From contig JASANE010007482.1 in assembly GCA_030248225.1 (NCBI GenBank), positions 1-64,000 of the forward strand: a stretch of 64,000 bases of DNA. The letters are read 5' to 3'. The DNA is from Trileptium ribeirensis (Eukaryota; Nematoda; Enoplea; Enoplida; Thoracostomopsidae). This document shows positions 1 through 12,920 of the stretch, piece after piece. The notes under the pieces were generated by a model, which did not search any database, was not told the DNA's origin, and saw nothing but the letters and a program-made list of their open reading frames with translations. Numbering within the stretch: position 1 is the first letter of the stretch; every line of letters begins with the position of its first letter. The translations under genes were made by a program, and so were the position numbers.

Positions 1-492
1 ATACAGGTTTTTAAACATGGTCATTTCTGTGAATCTTGGTGCAGCACCTAGCATGCAACTCTTTGCCTATAGAGCTTACCAGTAGACATCCCCACCGCCG
101 TATGGGCCGTGCCCAATAGCCAGGTTGATAACCAGCTACGGGTTCCGACATGAAATGCTAGATATAAAGCTAAACTCTAGTATCCAGCATGAAGCCGGGT
201 TGCCAGATACAAACATCTCTACCAACACTTTACGAGCTAAGATTCTAGCTCGCCTCTTGGCAGCTACGCTCCAAGATACAATATTTATTCTTGGCTAATT
301 GTCCAAGATACAGACGTGTCTCTTGGCGAATTTTTGCTGTGAAACGAACAATACCTTTAAATGCCAATATACCAACTTACCTCTTGGCAATTTCTATGCT
401 AAGGTGCAGGGTCCTGCGTCTGACGATTAGTCAGACCCATCTTCACTTTCGCTGTCGCTATGAGAGAGCATGTACGGATAGTTTTTTACTTA
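1..492. other. No gene seen; AT-rich flank
   Basis: No recognisable gene. The stretch at about 240-390 repeats short CCAAGA/TCTTGG words in both orientations, which may be a decayed small repeat. Short frames here have no protein-like composition. Confidence 0.5.
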
Positions 493-705
493 TTATGTGG
501 TTACCTCAATCTCTTTTGTAATGTGTTTTAGCTTTTTGCAATATTTGAGGTACACCATTGTCGGCAAAAGCCTTGGCTGCTTTCGTTTTATAAGTTTTGA
601 TAGTATCATGCCCGCGTCGCTAAATTCCCGCTCAACTGCTGCTGATATAAACAGGTGTCGAGAGCACTATTTTGCGCATGTCTGAAGAAGTGGAAATTGT
701 ACGGT
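493..705 (-). pseudogene. hAT transposase C-terminal (dimerisation domain) fragment
   Basis: Read on the minus strand, 660 down to 493 encodes a frame containing SAAVEREFSDAGMILSK followed by basic residues and a stop at 493-495. This matches the hAT-C dimerisation domain (the A-x-x-ER-x-FS-x-AG pattern of BED-type hAT transposases). Just upstream the same frame reads FPLLQTCAK, the usual lead-in to that domain, then an in-frame stop (TAG). Only about 60-70 codons are recognisable, against 600 or more in an intact transposase, so this is a relic. No inverted repeats or target duplication were found. The domain call comes from motif recognition only; it is probably an old, non-functional piece. 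Confidence 0.55.
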
Positions 706-2692
706 ATCCTTGGAAAAACCCGACAGCGTTCATAAATGGGTAACGCATGTTTTCGAATAACGCCTGCTCATCTGCCAACATTACGTCAATTGATGGTTTG
801 GCCCTCTTTTATGAAAGTGAAGAGCAGCTAATCATTTGGTCAAAAACATCAGTATTTCCCGGTGGCACTTCATTTGGTTTTGAGCTACTGTAGCTTATAA
901 TTGTTGTGCACTAAGTTGGTTGTTCGCGTTTCATAGCTGTCGAGGCAAGAAGGCGGTAGATATACCGCGAAACTATTACAGGAACTGTGTTACTATGCAG
1001 TCCCACGACACAAAAAATTTGCGCTCGGCAGGAATTTTACTCATCGCAAACTTCTGGAGAAGCTCACTCACCGAGTATATTAACCCCCGAGAAATACGCA
1101 TCTGTCTGTGAAAAGTCCGAACCACAATAAGGCCTAAGTTTATATTTAATTGCTAACCAAGTTTGGAAGTTAAATGGATGGTTAAATTGGAAGGGCATGC
1201 CAAAGACTTTAGTTATTTGGCGGAGCTTCAATACAAATGGCACGCGCCGTGCACATGATTCATGTGGTAATGTTTTATGGACGACAAAAGCAGAAATAAT
1301 TACTATTTCAGAGATTTTGCATAAAAATAATTTTGCGAAAGGAAAATTGTTTGGCAAAAACAAAAAATTATTTCCATATGGAAATTTCTGATTGATGGGG
1401 TGTAATGGGGTGGAAACTGTTCTCATTTCCATTATTCACAGGAAAATTTCCATTTCCATGGAACCTCTGGTATTGTATAACTGTTCTTTGGTCTCTACTG
1501 ATAACTCATGACCATACAGGATTATATGGAGAGAGGGAGATTATCCTAACTAACTTCACTAATACCCCAAAGACGTCGCCGATCCCCTCTCCGAGTTATC
1601 CTGATCCGCCTGATGCTTCGTACCTCTTTAACCGCCCCTGTCCGCGTTCAAAGATCGAAATTGGGAAACAATAACAAAAACTAAGGAAAATGGGAAAAAA
1701 GTAAGAAAAACTTTGAGCGCCAAAATATTCCAAAAATTTATCCGCCCCCTTGACGACTTTGAACCCCCGCCCGATCTTTCCTTTGAGGAGGCGGAAGACC
1801 TTCCCTCCCGCAAAGCACCCGCTATACCTTGGGAATTCGGAACTCGTAAATGTATGCTCATGACTGACTAAGTACACTTCTTCGAGGTATATATCATAGT
1901 TTTGTACATGTATACCACCTCCAGTGGTATTACGCAGTATTTTACAACGTACTTATATCCTTAATCAAAGATATCTTTCTTTCTACCACGTGTTTCCATT
2001 TTAGAAAATCACTGAAATATTTTCTCATAACGAGTGGAAATAGCCTAAATTTTGGTCCTTATATAAGCCTTAGACTAAACCAATGTATTCGTAACAGGAG
2101 AGCGCAGGGAAATGTGCACCGCCCAGTTTCCCTCGTGCAGGAGTCAGCTTAGGTGCGTACATCTGGGTTATTCTTGTCAAGTCAGTTTACAATAGCAAAA
2201 GCAATAACCGTGCATAAATTAAGACTTTTTGTTGGGCACTCGAACGCGATTTACGATACAGGAACAAACAACAACTATTTAAATAGCTGCGGTTCACGGT
2301 CACTACTTATTTAGCATTGCAATTTTCTTACGTGTATACGTGAAAACGCGATTACCCACCGCGATTTTTGTATACAATAATACGCATATAGTCCGCGAAC
2401 ATAACTGTCTGTTTCAACATGTCATTTTATGAACGCGCACAAACCCGAGCAAAGGAGAAATATGTGTGTACACAGATTCTGTTCGTACATCACAGAGCGC
2501 TTATTCGCGTTCGCAAAACTGCCAATGCCGATGACAGCAATGTGAGCGCGAATTTTGCGTGACTGTGAGAAAACACCAACCGTAGTGTACGCATATCAAG
2601 TGGACTCACGCAGGTGACCCGCAGTCGAAAGTCCACAGTGCATCAATTGCCCCAGCTAAAGTTATCTTGTGACAACAGTGAACTAAACAGTA
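706..2692. other. No gene seen; AT-rich spacer with small palindromes
   Basis: No coding region can be supported. At 1371-1475 there are clustered TTTCCATATGGAAA and TTCCATGGAA palindromes with repeated GGAAAT/ATTTCC words. At 1660-1860 a purine-rich stretch is followed by a C-rich one; a similar arrangement recurs near 7.4-7.7 kb and 16.7-16.95 kb. Confidence 0.45.
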
Positions 2693-3234
2693 ATGCGGCG
2701 TTTACGTTATAAGTTGCCCGCCGCGTGGAAGTTCTGTCCACGTATAGCTTACGTAACACCGTTAACGATATAGTGTACAGAACACCAACACTATATTCTA
2801 AGCAATTATATATGGTGTTTCGGACACCATCAGCACATATGTATGGTGTCATGGACACCCTAAACTTCTAGCTGGCGCTTATAAAAATCTTTTGGGAAGA
2901 TGCCTTGTTGTTTTTTCCGTAGCAGGGAATTTACACAGTACACGGTCTGACCATGCACTTCCTACGCAAAGCTTTAAACGGCATGGTTTATGGGATATAA
3001 TCAATTAGCCTAAATACTTTGAATCTTCACTTAGCTAATTTTCCAGCCTTTTTTAAACAACTGTTCAAATATAACGTGTCGAAGACACCATAGTACAATT
3101 TACACGGTATCCGCGACACCATTACCTGTGCAGCATAGTATGGTCCTTATGACTACCATGCACCATGGTATGGTCGTGATCACACAGGGACAAATCTTCC
3201 ACATGGCGGGCGTTTTATAACGTAAACGCCGCAT
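2693..3234. mobile_element. 542-bp non-autonomous inverted-repeat element (MITE-like)
   Basis: The ends are imperfect inverted repeats of about 55 bp: the left starts ATGCGGCGTTTACGTTATAA and the right ends with the reverse complement of nearly the same sequence. The interior has no coding capacity but is packed with short stem-loops of the form GGTGTC...GACACC and ATGGTGTC (for example 2814-2832, 2839-2859 and 3078-3123). Flanks give only a weak 2-bp (TA-like) duplication, so the superfamily is uncertain. A similar left end (AATGCGGCGTACACACTATAA) appears at about 58,420 inside copy B of the duplication. Confidence 0.6.
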
Positions 3235-5154
3235 AATGTACTATGTTTCAGGATTGCTTTGCTACCTACGCACCTCTACCATGCTCCACTTATGAATAAA
3301 TAAACGAAATGAATAAATAAACAAAAAGCAATGGCACGAATTTGATTAATTTATGAATGATCAAAAAAGTAATGACATAGTTTGCCCACTGTAAGACACC
3401 AATATCCGCTGGTATAATTTATATAATTCAACATATTTTGTAGTAACTGGCAGCTCAATGGTTTGACCGCAAGAAAAATATACTTATACTTTTTAAACAG
3501 TCGGTTTTGGTTTAATACTGCATCTCAGTACAGCTCTTGTAACCAGATAAACAACCCCACTAAATTCTGACAACCAATACATCAGGATATCAGGAGTCTT
3601 AGTAGAGAGTGTTTCGGCGCTGACTGGAATTAAATTTTCAGGTCATTAATAATATTAGTAGTCGCTGGCTTGCGGGTTTCAGCGTCTATATTTCGCCGAG
3701 TTTCACCAAAAAAAACTTCCCCATTATTACAACCTATTGTAAGTGGTCAAACTTAGGTGAATGTGTGCGCTAGAACTCCCGAACCGATTATTATTATTAT
3801 CACAGCCAAAACTGCAAAACCACAAGTAAGTAGAAAACCGCGACGACAACCGCAAAGATATATTATCGCGACAGTCATTACGATAATTACCTCGTAATAC
3901 CAATCTATATTTGATTATTTATCGTCTTGAGAGTACCACCAGTATGGCTCGGGCTGTGTAGCTGATTGAAGTATCGAACAAACACTACAGTCGTTCAAGC
4001 TGAAGCTAAGTGAATTTCGTGAATACTATACCATGACGATACTAGCTATAAACAGACTAAATGTTAACAGATGATCGCATTTAGGATTTTCAGTGACGTT
4101 TGTGGCATAGATTTTCAACGAAGAACACAATATTACTAACACATTGCAACAAATCTTTACAAAGTAATTGCTCTATGCACTTGGATTCCGTTATTGATAA
4201 TGCAGGATATATCACTGTCATATATCGTTAAAAATCAATGCTCAGAATTATTTTCACTCACTTGAAATTTTTCCACATTTTAGAAAGAGCTATGTTTGGA
4301 ATCTATTGTGGAGATCGACATTTTTAAAATGCAACATCCAGCATCTAAATAAGCTTAAGCTTATAATTGTAAATATTAAGTATCAAAGCAATCACACTAA
4401 TGTGGGATTGAACTTAAAATAACGACTAAACATTAATTAAAAACTGCTACTAAAAACTGCTCACCTCTCAGTGGCTTTGACATATATAATAATGTCTCCT
4501 GCGTTAGTAATAACGAAATGTATTTAAACGAAATCGGAATAAATATAATTGCAACTGCAATAAAAATGTTAAGTATGCTTATATGATAAATACATTGTGA
4601 GCTCAAAATAGATTCTCGAAAGCAAAATAGCTAATTTTCATAAGCAGCACATTTTTGTCATATAACGACACCGGAGAATCACTTTAAAATGTACATAAAA
4701 GGACATATATAAGAATTGTTATGACGTGCCAAATTGGATAAACTTTTCTCTCATGAAGTTGCAATTCACAGACTTGTATATGTTTTCTGGAAATAATTTA
4801 ACAACATACACAGACAGAGAAATTATTTTTTGTAGACAAAACTTGCAATTTAGTTAACAAATTTCTGAGGCAATCGTACTCAGTGGACCACGTTACAGTA
4901 CGCATATGAATGGTGCTTCTAAAACGAAGCAGAACCGTCTAAACATCGCAAGCTTCTCGGCGGGCCGCGTACTATGAATGATATGCTCCACAAGGATATA
5001 TGTATACCTGGGCAGTTGTCGGGTACTCATTGTGGCAGTCTTACAACTTTGCAATAAACCACAGCGGTTGTCGTTGATTAACCGTTTTTATAGCACTTTT
5101 TTGGAATCCTATTGTTTGACTCATTATAGTACGAATTTGACGCAACAATTTTGT
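3235..5154. other. No gene seen; AT-rich spacer
   Basis: Nothing recognisable apart from a short (ATT)n run near 3790 and GAATAAATAAAC words near 3293-3330. No frame is long or protein-like. Confidence 0.5.
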
Positions 5155-5228
5155 TGCCGGTCTGATGAATAGAAACCGGGTTGGTTGGCTAGACGTCGTA
5201 CTCGCTAACCACTGAGCCATGACGACGC
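5155..5228 (-). repeat. tRNA-like sequence (SINE head or tRNA relic)
   Basis: On the minus strand a good RNA polymerase III box A (TGGCTCAGTGGTTAGCGA, near 5202-5219) is followed at tRNA spacing by a decayed box B (CGGTTTCTATTC, 5168-5179). The 3' acceptor side does not pair with the 5' side, so this is not a functional tRNA. A sister sequence lies at 19,229-19,302 in the same orientation, and both have a similar ACTCAAT-containing stretch 5' of the tRNA-like part. A tRNA-derived SINE family is the likely explanation. Confidence 0.45.
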
Positions 5229-8200
5229 TCTTGATTGGATCTTTCAGGCTCCTTACGACACGAATTAAAGAGCAACACAATTAATTGAGTTAGCTTACTG
5301 TGTCGCATTGGATTGAGTCGCCGTAGAGCAACCGCACGCGTTAAATGGTTACACTTGCTATGTACTTAATTTTCGTTAAAGCAACATATCAATATATTGC
5401 ATATGGCTATTTACGAAAATAATCTCAAACAATCACGATTGCTAAATTATAAATGAAATTAAGGCTAAAGATAAAATCTTCGAAATTGGCGGAATTAGGA
5501 GGAAGAAATATAGTAAATTCTACACAGCTTTAGTGTCATAGCGATACAAGGACAAATTAGTGTTCCTTAGCAACATTAAAAGTATCTAGTTATCGGTGTT
5601 TAGAACCTGTTTGTTTTAAAAGGAATACCAGAGGCTAATTTTTGCGCTAGTATTAAATAAATGGCTATCCATCCTGCTCCTCCTGTGCCGAAAACATTTT
5701 GCTCTTAATACATTATATATACATAATTTTCATTTATGTATTAAAACACATCATTTCCAGTGAAACAATTGTATATTCATTGGGCAAAGCGGTACGAAAT
5801 TTTAAATTTAATTAAAAATTAAAATTCCTAACCTATACTGCTTTATTATGCATTCAACTTTATTGACAAACACAGCTAACAATGAGATATTAGTGTATAT
5901 ACCGGAAAACTTCGACACTACGAAAGTTCAAATCATCAAAGATCAGTTATGTGCTTTGGTTGACTGAACGTTCTTAAGTTCCAATGCTAAATACGATTAT
6001 CGTACCGATAGGGCGAATCGTATAGAAATCACAGCTTTGAGATAGGATATTTAAAAATGCTTCTGCGTGGGTAAGACTTGAAAACGTATATTAGCATTGT
6101 ATGTACAGGGAAAGCCAAGTTTTGGGTGTATGAAGGAACGATTATGTAACTAGGACTTGACTATGAACGCTTGAGAAATATGTCCTATAACGACTTTTTA
6201 GTCTTTATATATTAGGTATGCATAAGTTGAGAGGGGTAGCAAAGTCATCTTTTCAGATGCTGTGAACTTTATACATATGCTACATTATTGTCTCAGAACC
6301 ATTGTGGGGTACCTGCTGTTCTAATTTTCATCATTACTTTAGCGAATTATACTTCGCCACTCAAACGTTAATATTTTCTGCTAGTACGCATAAAAAGTCG
6401 CTCAATCGAACAAAATGAGGCACAAAAGCTTCCACAATAAGAATTATATTTGTCAAGCTTTTATTAATAAAGTGTAGCAAGTTTTGAATTGCATAACGTC
6501 AAATTTCTTAATAAGTGACTCGGAAATCGACGCTACTTATAACGTACTGCAACTTGGGTGTCACATTTTTGCTGAAAACATACTTAATTTATTCTTCTAC
6601 TAATCTAATTTGGGTAATTCAACAGTCATAATAATCGTTGTTGCCGAACGGGTCTTATACGGGATTTACGGATACTGAGACAGTTGAACAACTTCTGACA
6701 ATGGCTCTCACCATGATTACGTAGTCACGAACTGGATATGTTCCCACATATGTAGTACATAATACCTTAGCGAAACTGTAGTTGTACAAAGTGGTTAACA
6801 TTTAGAGTTCAGATTAAAAGCCAAGAAACCCATAAGTTCTTTAACTAGACGAATCGTGGGAACTTATTGCCTGCAAAATTGATAAAAACTCTCTCACACA
6901 TGCTTCGAGCTTTTGTAATGGTACAAAATGATGAAAAAGTACAGATCAAAAATTAATTTATGTATTTAATCTTACTATTTTTCGTTTCCGCTTTCGAGGT
7001 ATATTGTAGCTAATAATTATATCTCGATGATTATCTACTATAGAATCAGTTTTTCTCATTTTTTAGTTCTGCGTGCGTTTATTATTCGTGTTGGGTGCCT
7101 AGAAAGTTTTTTATGTTCAGATGTTTTGTGCGCATTCACGTTTTTCTGCAATACGAAATGATGATACATAACATGAAAAAACTGACATATGCGAAGGCGT
7201 ATTTATTCGTGCATACCTTATTTGAATATGTGCCACCAAATAAGCTGCTTTAAAAATTTAAAATTATAATTGCCTACTTATGCCCGGTTCACATTATAAA
7301 CTACCGACATCGACTACACAATCGTTGAAACTTGTTATGCTCAGAACAACAAATTGCCGGTATGGCATGTGTGTCCATAGGTTGGGTATGGGATTACTCT
7401 CTAAGGGCCGGAACACCTACAAGCCAAATCTACCTCCTGAAGGCTCCGCACTATCCCTGCACGCCATCCTCGCCCTCCTATCTTGCCGCGCGCCGACGGC
7501 ACGCGGAACATATTTGGAGAAAATTGACAAATGTTGAGGAAATGTGGTAGAAAAATGGCACAAATTAGCAAAACTTAATGAATCTTTTGGCAAAAATCTG
7601 ATACAATAGGCAAAATTGGGAAAAATTTTGCGAAATAACGAAAAATTTTAGCGAAATTGGGAGAATTATGAGTTCGCTAAATTTTGAAAAAAACCAACTG
7701 TAAAAAAACTAATCTGCAAATAGGTACAGTAGACATGAAATCGTGTAGCATTTGTCGCAAATGGTATCATCTAAAATAGTTTCAACAGGCGTGGCGACCT
7801 TGTTTATAAACCAGTACAATTGGAATGGAGGTATCTACTAATGAGCGCAACTGATGTCACAGAATAACAAATGGGTAAACCTCATGCGACGGTATCTATG
7901 TATGTTTATGTGGAAAACGTTCCAAAAAGTGGTCATGTTTATTCCCTATATTGGCAATGCTCCTTTGAAGCGGGAGCCTAAATCGACCACGTCTTACCGC
8001 GGTCTACAACAAGGTAAATCTGAACAGTGTCTCGCTCTTCAGTACAGTCAATTACCATCGTTCACGATAACGGTAGGGTTCTGCTTGATATGATACGGTC
8101 TGTAAAAGCTACATACATCACTAATCATACACATATCTCGCCAAACCGCCATTCAAGACTAAATAAAGAAATACAATATATATTTCGTGAAGGAAATAGA

Positions 8201-8625
8201 ATAGAAAGTTAACTATGTTAATATTTTCAAACTTTTGCTCAAAATTTGAGCTCGAACTCAGATCAAATTTGTAAAAAAATTACATAAATTCTGATAAAAA
8301 TTTGAGCGCATCTTTAGCAATTTTGGTGAATTCCAACTCGCGAAACTTTTATTGCCCATTGCTTCAGCAAGTTAGGACAACGAACAAATTTTGAATATTT
8401 TTGAACAAAAACTTGAGCTCAAATTTTTGGCATGATGATTTGTCAGATTTTTTGATTACAAATTCAGTCAAGTTTTAAAGAAAAAGTTTGATCATGTGAA
8501 CAAACCTTTAGATTCCTGATAGCATTTTTCTTCGTAAATTGTTACGGAACTTACCAATAAATAAGTTGTGTAAACGTGTGTAATTTCACCTATCTGTAAC
8601 ACCCTTGCATAAAGGAAAGTACATT
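5229..8625. other. No gene seen; AT-rich spacer
   Basis: No supported gene. A short C-rich segment (7425-7510) is followed by 7540-7690, which repeats words such as GCAAAATT and GAAATT with roughly regular spacing. That arrangement recurs elsewhere in the window (see findings). Confidence 0.45.
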
Positions 8626-8955
8626 AGTATGACCAAGAGTGCATTAGGGAAGAGTATGACAATTCCCTGCACTCATATGTTAGTCCGTGTTTGATGATAC
8701 GGGCGTTTTCGGCCTGACCCCCCCCCTCACTTTCTGGGGGGTAGCTCGGACCCTCGCCCAGTTTTTGGGGGAGTAGCACGGTCCACCACCCCAATTTCAG
8801 GGTGGGGGGTAGGCTTATAAGCAGCTGCCTACCGAGCTACCCCCTTAAAAACTGGGGGTGGGTGGTCGGGCCGAAAACGCCCGTATCATCAAACACGGGT
8901 TTATATGTAAGTGCGTGGAAGTGTCATACTCTTCCCTAATGCACTCTTGGTATGA
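8626..8955. mobile_element. 330-bp near-complete palindrome with C/G-rich centre
   Basis: The outer arms (8634-8661 and about 8923-8950) are perfect inverted copies of an about 28-bp sequence containing GTGCATTAGGGAAGAGTATG. Further in, GTTTGATGATACGGGCGTTT (from about 8690) pairs with its complement near 8868-8895. The centre has G- and C-runs with TAGCTCGG/CCGAGCTA in opposite orientations. The whole element could fold into one long hairpin. There are no coding frames. It looks like a foldback or palindromic MITE; no clear target duplication was seen. Confidence 0.6.
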
Positions 8956-11900
8956 CTGAATGTTTTTCTTCTTTTTTTATTTTTTACTCGGTATTGCTCA
9001 CCAGACGCATGATATCCCTCTCTGCTTTCTGCAATGGAATACTTTTATAAGAAATATTTTTATGTTCTTTATATACATGTATATATGTAATATATACTTA
9101 AATATTTACATATACCACAATTTCTTGTGCTCCAGGGTTGTCGTCCAGAAACATCTATAAGTAAATTTATTTATAAATTTTGAGCTTCTATCTTTTCATT
9201 ATCGTAGTAAAAAAATAAGATAGTATTTTGTTTTAAATGCGCTGGCAATCGCTGTATCATTATGCTTCATGGCTCTTAAAGTATTAATGTCGTTCTATGC
9301 TTTCGAAACGAGATCAGGACTTACAGTTTAAAACCTCAGAATTATAACTTAGAGCAGTATTACCAACCTCTCTTTTTTCGTTACAGCGCGAGTTACTGAC
9401 AGATCTCCGCACGTCCATTTCTATATAATATCAGACACTGTGACGTCAATCTAATTATACATACCGGCCTGACATTGCCACTTTAACAGCAGATGCTGTA
9501 GGGCAATTTGAGTCAATTCGAAAATGGTATCATGGTATCTGCGTGTCATGCTGTGTTATCCAGCCTATTCATCGATTGTGTGGTGTCTAGCCAATTACAC
9601 CAATTTATAGATATGGTCGTGAGTATTACCGCAATCAGCAAGTAACTGTACTGTCCATCGAAGCAATCTATTGCTCAGGGTATGACAGGTTCCACAGAGC
9701 GAGTAGTCGATGCATGCAAATTAATGCGAATATATGATTTTATACATGCATTTTATGTTAATTTCGTGCTCATCACTCACATAGTATATGGCTGGAATTC
9801 ACGTCTTAGACTATCTAGTAACATTTTAGTTGTTGCACGAATAGTTTAAAAAATGACAATTTCGTACTATATAGTTTACAAGTGGTCAATTGCTATGTTG
9901 CATTTTGTTTTTACACAATATGAATTTGCTTGCAGAGAACAAATTGTGATAAATTTCGAAAAAAACTGAAAATAATGCGCAATCTCTAATCCTAAGCTGA
10001 CGATTTCTAAGTTGACTCATGATTTTAAAACCTTTCGTCTCAGCTAGTCGATGCATCACAAATGGTATATAGTGAAAAAATTTATATAGAAAGTTTTCCG
10101 TAGAAAGAGAACCATAGGTAACAACGACACATGGAAATATTTTTGTCATAAATAAATAATACCTACCTTTCTTGATCTGCCTCGGCTGGCAGTATAACTT
10201 GTTGAACCAAAATTACCACTGTATCTTCCGAATGGCTGGTTTTCGGGCGGGGCAGGTTAGGTTAAGCAAAAAAAGCCAAGTTTCACTTGGAATTCAACGT
10301 TTGCCACCGAGAGAATTATGCTACTGAAAAAATAGGCTAGGCGGAAAGATGGTAGGTACCTACAAGTAAGATAGAGGATAGGGCATAAAGTTAGGGAATT
10401 TTGAACGTACAGGGTATGCAAACTGTACAAGTATGGACAGATATGATGTTTAGTCTTCGTTGGTAGAGTAACTGTAACGCGGTCTTCACAATACCATCTT
10501 ATGAAATAACAGCTCACACCTTAAAGCATTTATATAAATAACGCAAATTTAGCATTAAAGTAGCATTAAGGAAAATTAGAGGTTTGATAAAAATTAACGC
10601 AATGTTACATAGTAATTTTGAGCCCGTTTTGCTTTCGAGATGCTGTTAGATGCAGATGATTTTGTTGTTCGCACTGATGAATATAAATTGCACGAACAAC
10701 CTATAACTTCCACAGCTATAAGATAGCAAGAACGAAGATAATCATCATTTTAGTCCGATACACAGCCAGGCTTTTAGTAATCAATGGTCGTTAATTAGAC
10801 ATAAACACTGACTCAATGGCAAAATCCGATTTTTGCTCTAACATTGGCACCACGCGTAAAACAAAAAAGTGTTTTTATGTGAGCTTATGTATTCATTTGT
10901 TCATTATGAAAACACTTTTAAACACAGACACATATATCTAAACTAGCACAAAAACGCCCATTGTCGGTACTGACTTGCGCCTCTCTGTGCTACAGCGTTT
11001 GTTTTGTACCACGAAATTGGTATTATTTTATGAAAATGACAGGCCCTTGCACATCATAGTACTCCAGACTTCGATCTTAATACACACTTTCTCTAATAGC
11101 CTGCCATCTTCATTAATGTTTGTTTTAAATACACTTTTAATCCCGGATGATTATGCTGTTCGTTCTATTGTGAAATTTGATAAAAATTTTGTAGTTTGCC
11201 AAATTGGTTTTTGAGCTGTAGGCTGTTTAGCTCGGCCTTCTATTTGTGAAACAGAAATTTATGTTCTAGGCATCTTATATTTTTTAAACCTTTAACTTTA
11301 TACACAAAAATCCACATTTTACATTCCTTTTTTACCATTTTTACGTAGATCCATTTCGTAAACGCCAGCTTAAATGCGACTTGGGCACATGAATTTGTCC
11401 TTCCCAATATCAGGCTGTTCATCTTAACACTTATATTCTGAGGATTTTTAGTGTATATTTCCCCTGTTCTTGTCAGTTGCGAAAATTTTACGTTAAGAAT
11501 TTATATTTGACACATTGCTCGGTTCCAACTTTAGTTAGAACATTTCGTTTTCATATCTAGATTAGTCTTTTACTGAACCACCACAGTTTTGCAAACAAAA
11601 CATTTGCTTCGCTAAAAGTCGAAGGTAATTTACATCACAATTTACTTTTGTTGATATCACGCATAAAATTTATGACATTTTAAGGCTTCAAATTTTCTTA
11701 TATATATCAAAAATGACCTCAAAGACATTTCTGACGGGTATGATTTCGGTCTTTAATACTAAAAACCCAAAACAATACCTACTACTGATAAGTCAAAATA
11801 TTAACTTGAGCGCAATAACTACACCATGTTTTAATATGCTATCAATCGGTTTTCTACAAAACGCATTAGAAGACCGCGTTTGTCCAAAACAGCATCATCA

Positions 11901-12644
11901 TCATCATTTAAAATCGATCTGTCAACCTTTTAGAGGCCATCATGCAAGTTTACCATTATGACGCGAACCCCGTGGGGGCGTCAAATGATTAGTGAGTGTA
12001 ATCTGCACGTGGTGGAGCACGCAACAAAAAGATTCACACTGTGCTGTGTGGAGCCAGGCAAAGCACGCCGGCGTAATGGGGCCCTTTAAACAATATAAGA
12101 AAAACTGTATGGATGGTTTTTGTGATGTCTATATTTTGTGCCCTGGTGTGCAATCTTATAAGCTGACACTAAATACAATGAAATACCATAGAAATTTGCA
12201 ATCGGCCATTTGAATAAACCGCTTCAGAATATATGTTTTTAGTAAAAAAATGCAAGTTTTTGTGCATTGGAATATTTTTGCTGCTAGGTTGCACATATTC
12301 ATTTATTGATGTGCAATCGTTCAGACATTTCACGATTCTCCATAGCATATAATTGCGCTGCTTAAGTCTGATGGATGTACCGTTAGCAGTACGAGCTAGC
12401 GCGATACAGTGGTCAGCAATTACGACGTGAGGTTGGCGATTAAAATATAATAAGCTGGAATTATAAACCCTGCAATATGACTGAAATAAAGTTGCATTAG
12501 TAGAAATTTTCTGAATTTTAGGAGCACAAATCAAACCTAAATTTGTATAAACAATGATACAATTGAACTAAAGTTTGAAAAATATTGGCGATATCTAAGA
12601 TATCGAAGATATTGCATCTACCCTCCAACCATACAATCAAATTA
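8956..12644. other. No gene seen; AT-rich spacer
   Basis: Scanned on both strands without finding a recognisable domain, RNA or repeat structure. Small AT microsatellite-like runs occur near 9060-9110. Open frames of 60-90 codons are at the level expected by chance. Confidence 0.5.
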
Positions 12645-12920
12645 GATAGTTAACTTCTTTGTGTAATCTTTGTAGGTTATTTGTTGTCTCAAAAAATAAC
12701 ACATATTTCATACAATTTTTGCTGTTTTTAATTCAATAGTTAACTTGTTTGCGTAATCCTTGTAGATTATTTGTTGTCTCAAAAATAAAGCTCACGTATT
12801 CTATACAATTTTTGTTGTTGTTAATTCGATAGTAAACTTCTTTGCGTAATTCTTGTAAGTTCTTTGCTGTTTTAAAAATATAACTATTTCACATATTTTA
12901 TAGAATTTTCGTTGTCTGGA
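12645..12920. repeat. Tandem repeat, about 90-93 bp x 3
   Basis: Three diverged head-to-tail units begin at 12,645, 12,735 and 12,828. Each starts (G/A)ATAGT(T/A)AACTT(C/G)TTTG, continues with a TGTAATC(C/T)TTGTAG-like block and a TTGTTGTCTCAAAAA block, and ends in ATACAATTTTTG. Divergence between units is moderate. Nothing suggests coding. Confidence 0.7.
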
